This document shows positions 58,264 through 64,000 of a stretch of DNA of 64,000 nucleotides, one piece after another. Positions within the stretch are counted from its first letter, which is position 1. Each line of letters begins with the position of its first letter. The stretch spans positions 124,001 to 188,000 of the forward strand of contig NZ_JAHBGB010000002.1 in assembly GCF_018390555.1 (NCBI RefSeq). Reading direction: 5' to 3'. The notes below the pieces were generated by a model that was not told where the DNA came from, searched no databases, and worked only from the letters and a program-made list of their open reading frames with translations. This DNA is from Ancylobacter oerskovii (GTDB lineage Bacteria > Pseudomonadota > Alphaproteobacteria > Rhizobiales > Xanthobacteraceae). The position numbers and the translations under genes were made by a program.

Positions 58264-59522
58264 TTAAGCGCGGCTCCCTTGGTTTCGGGCAGGAAGACGA
58301 GCACGATCAGCCCGGCCAGCAGGAAGAAGCCGGCGGTGAAGGCGAGCGCGCCTCCGAGGCCGAAGCTCGTCGAGAGAAGGCCGACAATGGCGGGCGCAAG
58401 CGCGCTCACGGCGCGGCCGGCATTGTAGATGAAGCCCTGGGCGGTCGCCCGGACATTGGTCGGGAACAGCTCGGCGAAGGTGGGGGCGAAGCCGCTGTAG
58501 AAGCCGGTGCCGAAGAAGGCGACCACCGGGCCGAAGACGAGCAGCATCGTCGGCGTCGAGATCAGCGTGTAGACCGGCACCGCCAGCGCCGAGAGCACGA
58601 AGTAGATGATGAAGGCGGCCTTCCGTCCGAGCGAATCCGCGACATAGCCGAAGGAGATGAAGCCGAGCGCGGCGCCCACCTGCATGATGACGATCCACGT
58701 CGTCGACTTCACGAGGTCGAGGCCGGGGCCGCCATTGGCGACGGGGGTGGCGAGCCAGGTGGGGATCCAGGTGAACAGGCCCCAATAGCCGCACATCGCC
58801 GCCGCGGTGAAGGCGAAGCCGACCGCCGTGCTGCGGCCGTGGTCGCGCAGCAGCATGCGGATGGTGGCGCCGAGCGACAGGCGCTCGGTCTGCTGCTTCC
58901 AGATCTCCGGCTCGGGCGTGTGGCGGCGGATCCAGAAGGCCAGCAATGCCGGGGCGAGGCCGAAGAAGAACACGCCCCGCCAGCCGACGAGCGGCAGGAA
59001 CACCGCCGCGACGATCGCCGCCAGCGCGTAGCCGCTGGCAAAGGCGCTCTGCACCCAGGCCATCACCTTGCCGCGATGGCGGGCGGGCCAGGTCTCGGTG
59101 ATCAGCGCCGCGCCGGCCGACCATTCGCCGCCGACGCCGAGGCCGACGACGATGCGGAACAGCAGCAGCTGCGTCACATCCTGCGACAGGCCGCACAGCA
59201 GCGTGCCGACCGAATAGCACAGGATCGACAGCACCATGGAGCGGGTGCGGCCGATACGGTCGGCGAGGAAGCCGAAGATCAGCCCGCCGAATGCCGTCGC
59301 CACCAGGCTCGCCGAGGCGATCATGCCGGCGGTGGAGCGCGACATGCCGAGATCGGCGCTGATATGGCTGAGCAGCATCGCGAAGAGCAGCAGGTCCATG
59401 ATGTCCAGCGCCCAGCCCAGATAGGAGGACCAGAACGCCTGCCACTGGGCCTTGGTCGCGCCGACATACCAAGCAGTCTTCGGCCCGGACGCAGTTGTAT
59501 TGTCTGCAACCTCGATCGTCAC
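58260..59522 (-). CDS. MFS transporter (aromatic/hydroxycarboxylate type)
   Basis: A 420-residue, twelve-helix major facilitator. The loop between helices 2 and 3 reads GFLADRIGRTRSM, matching the family motif, with a second copy (GYVADSLGRKAAF) in the other half. The start is a GTG at 59522, with GGGAGG six bases before it and no ATG nearby. The sequence is closest in style to the metabolite:proton symporter group that takes up aromatic acids and hydroxycarboxylates. It heads the four-gene unit with cyclase, hydratase and aldolase. Confidence 0.9.
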   Translation of the reverse strand: MTIEVADNTTASGPKTAWYVGATKAQWQAFWSSYLGWALDIMDLLLFAMLLSHISADLGMSRSTAGMIASASLVATAFGGLIFGFLADRIGRTRSMVLSILCYSVGTLLCGLSQDVTQLLLFRIVVGLGVGGEWSAGAALITETWPARHRGKVMAWVQSAFASGYALAAIVAAVFLPLVGWRGVFFFGLAPALLAFWIRRHTPEPEIWKQQTERLSLGATIRMLLRDHGRSTAVGFAFTAAAMCGYWGLFTWIPTWLATPVANGGPGLDLVKSTTWIVIMQVGAALGFISFGYVADSLGRKAAFIIYFVLSALAVPVYTLISTPTMLLVFGPVVAFFGTGFYSGFAPTFAELFPTNVRATAQGFIYNAGRAVSALAPAIVGLLSTSFGLGGALAFTAGFFLLAGLIVLVFLPETKGAALK

Positions 59523-59760
59523 GAAATCCTCCCAAGGATTTTTATTGCTTTTATTATGTGATCCGGCGCGCCGAACGTTTCGCTCTGCGCGGCTCACGCC
59601 CGATGCGACGATCGTGGCGCGGCATTTGTTTGCCTGCTTCATAGGGCAGCGGCACGAGACGTCGCAATTGACCAATTTTCAACCCGGATGTGAGGCGAAT
59701 TGACAGTGCGGCGCAGCGGCCGCATGGCTGCCGTCTCCGACGCGTTCGAGATGGTGCGCC
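59523..59760. promoter_or_regulatory. Divergent region between MFS operon and LysR gene
   Basis: The 238 bases between the two starts contain an AT-rich patch next to the MFS start (about 59535-59562), with AATCCT/AGGATT dyad symmetry around its ribosome binding site. AATTGAC occurs twice as a direct repeat, in the CAATTGACC and CGAATTGACAG contexts near 59664-59704. The latter is a possible LysR contact region. No single promoter could be assigned. Confidence 0.4.
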
Positions 59761-60666
59761 ATGACCCCTCCCTATCGCTCGCTGCCCACGCTGCAGGCGC
59801 TGCGCTGCTTCGAGGCCGCCGGCCGGCTGGGCAGCTTCTCCCTGGCGGCGGAGGAGATGTGCATCACCCACAGCGCCATCAGCCACCAGATCCGCGGGCT
59901 GGAGGAGGCGATCGGCCAGCCGCTGTTCCTGCGCCAGGGCAACCGGATGGCGCTGACCGAGGTCGGCCGCACGCTGCTGGCGGAGACCCGCCGCGCGCTC
60001 GACTATCTCAGCCACGCCTATGCCGTCGCCCATGAGGCGGCGATCCCGCGTCCGGCCGTGCTCAATCTCGCCGTGCAGATCGGCCTGATGGAGCACTGGC
60101 TGATGCCCCGGTTGTCCGAACTCGCCCGGCGGCTCGACGGGGTGGCGCTGCGCATCCGCAGCCTGCCCGACCTGTCGGAGGCCTGCGCCGATGATGTCGA
60201 CGTGGCGCTGGTCTACGGCACCGGCGAGGTGCCGGGGATGATCTCGGAGAAGATCGCCGAGGAAGAGGTGTTTCCCGTCTGCAGCCCCGGCTTCCTCGAA
60301 CGCCATCCCGCCATCAGCCTCGAGCGGATGCACGAGGCGCCGCTGCTGCTGCATTCGCGGGTGACGTGGAATTTGTGGCTCGAGCGGGCCGGGCTGCCGA
60401 TCGTCTATCCGCAGCAGTCGATCATGCTCGACGATGTCGCCCTGACCGTGCGCGGGGCGCTGGCGGGCCAGGGCATCGCCATGGCGCGCTCGCTGCTGGT
60501 GCGCGACTATCTGGCCGACGGCTCGCTGGTGCGGCTGTTCGAGCTCTCGGTGCCCGGCATCTTCAGCTATCACCTCGCCTGCCGCTCCCGGGAGATACGC
60601 GAGCGCTACCGGGCGACGCTCGACTGGATCTGCGGGATGGCGCAGCCGGCGGCCGGCGGATCCTGA
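59761..60666 (+). CDS. LysR-family regulator (GcvA-like)
   Basis: A 301-residue LysR regulator of the GcvA-like branch, recognised by LPTLQALRCFEAAGRLGSFSLAAEEMCITHSAISHQIRGLEEAIG in the helix-turn-helix and the C-terminal IPR-like effector domain. It is divergent from the MFS-cyclase-hpaH-hpaI unit and is its probable regulator. Confidence 0.92.
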   Translation: MTPPYRSLPTLQALRCFEAAGRLGSFSLAAEEMCITHSAISHQIRGLEEAIGQPLFLRQGNRMALTEVGRTLLAETRRALDYLSHAYAVAHEAAIPRPAVLNLAVQIGLMEHWLMPRLSELARRLDGVALRIRSLPDLSEACADDVDVALVYGTGEVPGMISEKIAEEEVFPVCSPGFLERHPAISLERMHEAPLLLHSRVTWNLWLERAGLPIVYPQQSIMLDDVALTVRGALAGQGIAMARSLLVRDYLADGSLVRLFELSVPGIFSYHLACRSREIRERYRATLDWICGMAQPAAGGS

Positions 60667-60869
60667 CGGATCGGCCTCACGTCGCGGTTGCCGGGCAGCG
60701 GGCGGCGGCCCCATCCCCACCTTCTCGCGGCGGCCGTGCGACCAAGACTGCCGCTTTGCGCGGATACGGCCTAAGATACCTCTGCCCACCAGCCACGCGC
60801 CGGAACCCGGAGACGGGATGACGCGTTTGCGATCCGCCGGCGTGGCGCCAGCATGAAGGACGAGACACG

Positions 60870-61460
60870 ATGTCGACCCCGACCGATTCCTTCCCCTCCA
60901 CGCCCGCCGGTTCGCTCGCCGGCCATCTGCACGAACTGCGCGCCAAGTGGGGGTGGTTCGTCGCCCTCGGCATCCTGCTGATCATCGCCGGCGCCATCGC
61001 GCTCGGCAGCTCCTACGGCCTGGTGGTCGGCACGCTGGTCTCGGTCTACTACATCGGCGCGATGATGGTGGTGGGCGGCATCGCCCAGATCTTCCACGCC
61101 TTCGCGGTGAAGGGCTGGGGCGGCTTCTTCTTCTGGCTGCTCGACGGCCTGCTCTATCTGGTGGCCGGCGTCATCGCCTTCACCAATCCCGACCTCGCCG
61201 CCGCCGTGCTGACCCTGCTGCTCGGGGTGGCGCTCATCGTCGGCGGCATCTTCCGGCTGATCGCCGCCTTTCGCCTGCGCCCCGCCGCCGGCTGGGGCTG
61301 GATCCTGTTCTCGGCGGTGATCGCCATCCTCCTCGGCGTCGAGATCACCATCCAGTGGCCGATCAATTCCATGTGGATTCTCGGCCTGTTCCTCGGCATC
61401 GACCTCATTTTCAACGGCTTCACCGTATTGATGCTCGGCTTCGGACTGAAGAAGACGTGA
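60870..61460 (+). CDS. HdeD-family (DUF308) membrane protein
   Basis: A 196-residue protein with six hydrophobic helices arranged as three similar pairs, characteristic of HdeD-like acid-resistance membrane proteins. It begins after AGGACGAGAC. Features include GWFVALGILLIIAGAIALGS and LLYLVAGVIAFTNPDLAAAVLTLLLGVALIVGGIFRL, broken over the helices. HdeD in E. coli is linked to acid resistance at high cell density, but its mechanism is unknown. It is followed after 10 bases by opgC, so they may be co-transcribed. Confidence 0.9.
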   Translation: MSTPTDSFPSTPAGSLAGHLHELRAKWGWFVALGILLIIAGAIALGSSYGLVVGTLVSVYYIGAMMVVGGIAQIFHAFAVKGWGGFFFWLLDGLLYLVAGVIAFTNPDLAAAVLTLLLGVALIVGGIFRLIAAFRLRPAAGWGWILFSAVIAILLGVEITIQWPINSMWILGLFLGIDLIFNGFTVLMLGFGLKKT

Positions 61461-61470
61461 GCGAGGTTTC

Positions 61471-62733
61471 GTGAGCCAGAGCGCCACCGCCCGACGTGTC
61501 GCGCAGGAACAGCCGACCGGGACGCCGGCTACGTCGACCGCCGTGTCGCCGGAGCCGGCCTCTTCGCCGCCGGCCGCCGGCGGCGCGCCGGGCACCGCCC
61601 CGGCCCCGCCGGCGCGGAGCGGGCGCGACCTGCGGCTCGACCTGTTCCGCGGGCTGGCGCTGTGGTTCATCTTCCTCAACCACATCCCCAACAATGTGGT
61701 GAACTGGATCACCAACCGGAATTTCGGCTTCTCCGACGCCACGGAGATCTTCGTCTTCATCTCCGGCTACACCGCCGCCATGGTCTATGGCCGCGAGATC
61801 GACCGCTCCGGCACGCTGGTGACGTCGGCGCGCATCCTGCGGCGGGCCTGGCAGCTCTACATCGCCTTCATCTTCCTGTTCGTGATCTATCTCGCCGAGA
61901 TCTCCTACGTCGTCGGCTCCTTCTCCAACCCGCTCTATGCCGAGGAGATGGGCGCGCTGCAGTTCCTCTCCGAGCCGGACGTGGCGCTGGTGCAGGCGCT
62001 GCTGCTGAAGTTCCGGCCCGCCAACATGGACGTGCTGCCGCTCTACATCGTGCTGCTCGCCGGCTTCCCGCCGGTGCTGTGGATGCTGAAGCGCTGGCCG
62101 GACGCGACGCTCGCCGTCTCCTTCGCCGCCTATGCGCTGGCGCTCAATCTCGGCTTCAACCTGGCCGGCTATCCCGACGACCGGATGTGGTTCTTCAACC
62201 CGTTCTGCTGGCAATTCCTGTTCGTGTTCGGCGGCTGGTGCGGGCTCGGGGGCAGCGACCGGCTCGGCGGGCTGATCCAGAACCGCTTCGTCGTGGCGGC
62301 GGCGGTGGCCTATCTCGCCGTCTCGCTGGCGGTGGTGGTGAGCTGGTGGTGGCGCCCGCTGGAAGGGCTGGTGCCGGAAGCGATCGGCGCCCTCATCTAC
62401 CCGATCAGCAAGACCGACCTCTCGCCGCTGCGCCTGCTGCACTTCCTCGCCCTGGCGGTGGTGGTGGTGAAGCTGGTGCCGGTGGATGCGCGCTGGCTGC
62501 GCTGGCCGCTGCTGCGCCCGATGATCCTGTGCGGGCAGAACTCGCTGGAAGTGTTCTGCTTCGGGGTCTTCCTTTCTTTCGCCGCACATTTCGTGTTGAA
62601 CGAGATCGATAGCTCGCTGGCCATGCAGTTCATCATGAGCGTGGCGGGCATCTCCCTTATGGTGGCTCTTTCCGTGCTGTTGTCGTGGTATGCTCGCGTG
62701 GAGCGCGAGATGGCCGCGCGGAAATATGGGTAG
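61471..62733 (+). CDS. opgC: OpgC-family membrane acyltransferase-like protein
   Basis: A 420-residue membrane protein with about ten helices and a 45-residue Pro/Ala-rich N-terminal tail. The first helix begins RLDLFRGLALWFIFLNHIPNN, the OpgC and acyltransferase-3 type start with the conserved arginine and histidine. OpgC adds succinyl groups to osmoregulated periplasmic glucans. Other acyl donors and glycans are possible. The start is GTG at 61471 after GAGG. The stop overlaps the next secreted SGNH gene's proposed start by 8 bases, which argues for co-translation. Confidence 0.88.
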   Translation: MSQSATARRVAQEQPTGTPATSTAVSPEPASSPPAAGGAPGTAPAPPARSGRDLRLDLFRGLALWFIFLNHIPNNVVNWITNRNFGFSDATEIFVFISGYTAAMVYGREIDRSGTLVTSARILRRAWQLYIAFIFLFVIYLAEISYVVGSFSNPLYAEEMGALQFLSEPDVALVQALLLKFRPANMDVLPLYIVLLAGFPPVLWMLKRWPDATLAVSFAAYALALNLGFNLAGYPDDRMWFFNPFCWQFLFVFGGWCGLGGSDRLGGLIQNRFVVAAAVAYLAVSLAVVVSWWWRPLEGLVPEAIGALIYPISKTDLSPLRLLHFLALAVVVVKLVPVDARWLRWPLLRPMILCGQNSLEVFCFGVFLSFAAHFVLNEIDSSLAMQFIMSVAGISLMVALSVLLSWYARVEREMAARKYG

Positions 62734-63532
62734 ACGGCGCGGATCCGACGTGAAACGCACGACGCTGGGACTGAGACTGGCCTGCATGGCGTTCCTGGCG
62801 GGCGGCGCTGCCGCTCCGGCCCGGGCCGAGCCCGTTTGCGCCGCGCCCTCCGAGCTCACCCGCGCCGGCTTCGGGCTGCCCCGCCTCGCCAAGTCGCTCG
62901 ACGACAAGACGCCGACCACCATCCTGGTGATCAACTCCTCGGCCACGAGCGACAAGAAGCCGGCCAAGAGCACCGGCGCCGCCAAGGACGCGGTGCCGCG
63001 GCGCTTCCCCAGCTATATCGAGGAAATCCTGCGCGCCCGCTATCCCGACGGCGGCGTGGTGGTGGCGACGCAGAACCAGCCGCGCGCCACCGCGCAGGCG
63101 ATTCTCACCGTGCTGCCCGACCTGCTGCGCGTCAACAAGCCCGCGCTGCTGATCTGGCAGACCGGCACCTATGACGCCATCCTCGGCGTCGATACCGGCG
63201 CCTTCGGCGACGCGGTGGGCGACGGCATCCGCCTCGCCCACGAGGCGAAGACCGACGTGATCGTGGTCGGCCCGCAATACAGCCCGCGCACCTCCTTCGC
63301 CTTCGACGTCGCGCCCTACACCACCGCGCTGCGCTGGACCGCGCGCGGCAACGGTGTGCCGTTCTTCGACCGTTACGACATCATGCTGTACTGGCAGGAC
63401 GAGGGGATATTCGACCTCGATGCCGACCGCCCGTCGCCGACGCTGTTCGACGAGGTGCACAGCTGCATCGGCCGTCTGCTGGTCGGCATGATCGCCGACG
63501 GCGTCGACAAGAGAACCCTCGGCTCCCGCTAA
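62726..63532 (+). CDS. Secreted SGNH-fold protein with altered active-site motifs
   Basis: A 268-residue protein with a signal peptide (TTLGLRLACMAFLAGGAAAPARAEP). The SGNH fold is recognised from VINSSAT (block I serine), IWQTGTYDA (block III) and DEVHSCIGR (block V Asp-His). The block II glycine region reads TQNQPRAT instead of the usual NRGINGQ-type loop, and the block III asparagine is tyrosine, so the oxyanion hole is incomplete. The start at 62726 overlaps opgC; a GTG at 62750 is equally possible. The adjacent downstream gene is a more normal paralogue. It may bind or transfer acyl groups on a glycan. Confidence 0.8.
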   Translation: MGRRRGSDVKRTTLGLRLACMAFLAGGAAAPARAEPVCAAPSELTRAGFGLPRLAKSLDDKTPTTILVINSSATSDKKPAKSTGAAKDAVPRRFPSYIEEILRARYPDGGVVVATQNQPRATAQAILTVLPDLLRVNKPALLIWQTGTYDAILGVDTGAFGDAVGDGIRLAHEAKTDVIVVGPQYSPRTSFAFDVAPYTTALRWTARGNGVPFFDRYDIMLYWQDEGIFDLDADRPSPTLFDEVHSCIGRLLVGMIADGVDKRTLGSR

Positions 63533-63556
63533 CCCCGAACCCCGACATCCGCCACG

Positions 63557-64000
63557 ATGCACCTGACCCGCCTCGCGCTTCCGGGCCTCCTCGCCGCCTC
63601 GCTCGCCATACCGCTCCTGCCGCTGCCGGCGGGCGCCACGCCGCTGCTGGCGCCGAGCTGCCCGGCCGGCAATGTGGCGCTGACACGGCTCAGCCAGCCG
63701 CTGCCGCGCTTCGCCAAGGCGCTGCGCGAGGGCACGCCGGTGAAGATCGTCGCCATCGGCTCCTCCTCCACCGCCGGGGCGGGGGCGAGCTCGCGGGCGG
63801 CGAGCTATCCGAGCCGGCTGGAGGCGGCGCTGCGCCAGCGCTTCCCGGGCATCGACCTCACCGTGGTCAATCGCGGCATCAACGGCCAGGACGCGCCGGA
63901 AATGCTGGCGCGCTTCGACAAGGACGTCGCCGAGGAGAAGCCGACCCTGGTGCTGTGGCAGGCCGGGGTGAACGCGCTGTTCCGCGCCAACGGGCTCGAC
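63557..64000 (+). CDS. Secreted SGNH hydrolase-like protein (3' end missing)
   Basis: The window holds the first 148 residues. A signal peptide (LPGLLAASLAIPLLPLPAGA) is followed by IGSSSTAGAGAS (block I nucleophile), NRGINGQDAPEML (block II glycine) and LVLWQAGVN (block III asparagine), so three of the four SGNH blocks are intact here, unlike the upstream paralogue. Both share the pattern of an N-terminal cysteine after the signal peptide and LPRFAKAL. Block V should lie beyond the window. It is 24 bases after the previous stop. Confidence 0.85.
   Translation, partial: MHLTRLALPGLLAASLAIPLLPLPAGATPLLAPSCPAGNVALTRLSQPLPRFAKALREGTPVKIVAIGSSSTAGAGASSRAASYPSRLEAALRQRFPGIDLTVVNRGINGQDAPEMLARFDKDVAEEKPTLVLWQAGVNALFRANGLD

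Overview
The window is visibly very GC-rich chromosomal DNA with dense, overlapping gene packing (many ATGA and TGATG stop/start junctions). Gene content points to an alphaproteobacterium of the order Hyphomicrobiales (Rhizobiales), perhaps Xanthobacteraceae-like: a methionine synthase split into two genes next to metF and an ArsR-methyltransferase regulator, tripartite tricarboxylate transporters, an EF-4/LepA gene, an IorAB-type molybdenum hydroxylase, OpgC, and the short palindromic intergenic elements common in this order. The species call is inference. No rRNA, tRNA, CRISPR array, IS element or prophage was recognised.

Layout. 1-2.1 kb: end of a DapA-family aldolase gene, a 2-hydroxyacid dehydrogenase, a small unknown gene. 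2.4-7.4 kb: alpha/beta-hydrolase-like gene, divergent iorA-iorB, a TehA-type membrane protein. 7.4-10.4 kb: hsp20-lon proteostasis pair. 10.4-15.3 kb: flavin monooxygenase, DedA protein, EmrE-type exporter, short-chain dehydrogenase, LysR regulator. 15.4-22.3 kb: seven-gene minus-strand operon (ABC ATPase, binding protein, two permeases, LacI regulator, inositol-monophosphatase-family enzyme, class III phosphodiesterase) behind a perfect 16-bp palindrome. 22.5-28.3 kb: DUF1508 protein, lepA, two metallo-beta-lactamase-fold proteins, a PAS-GGDEF-EAL protein. 28.4-37.4 kb: pdxY, phzF, NUDIX, a BMP-type nucleoside ABC transporter and a CodA-like deaminase, all on the minus strand. 37.6-38.9 kb: amidase.

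38.9-46.8 kb is a methionine/one-carbon unit: an ArsR-methyltransferase regulator, metF, a frameshifted DUF559 gene, the two halves of MetH and an LssY_C-domain protein, with a perfect palindrome upstream of the regulator and the SAM-dependent trmO gene divergent from it. 46.9-48.9 kb: L,D-transpeptidase with a tandem-repeat linker, terminator, MOSC protein.

48.9-60.7 kb is a catabolic region of two opposed units. The first (2-hydroxyacid dehydrogenase, RraA-family aldolase, TctC-TctB-TctA, Ldh-type dehydrogenase) is divergent from a LysR gene. The second (MFS transporter, cyclase-family hydrolase, HpaH-like hydratase, HpaI-like aldolase) is divergent from a second LysR gene. Together they look like uptake and cleavage of hydroxy/oxo-dicarboxylates, with no ring-cleavage enzyme in view. 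60.9-64 kb: HdeD-family membrane protein, then OpgC and two consecutive secreted SGNH proteins, the last running off the window; these may form a periplasmic glycan acyl-modification system. The most novel candidates are the phosphodiester-type ABC/phosphatase operon, the OpgC plus paired SGNH locus, and the two-dehydrogenase/RraA/TTT operon.
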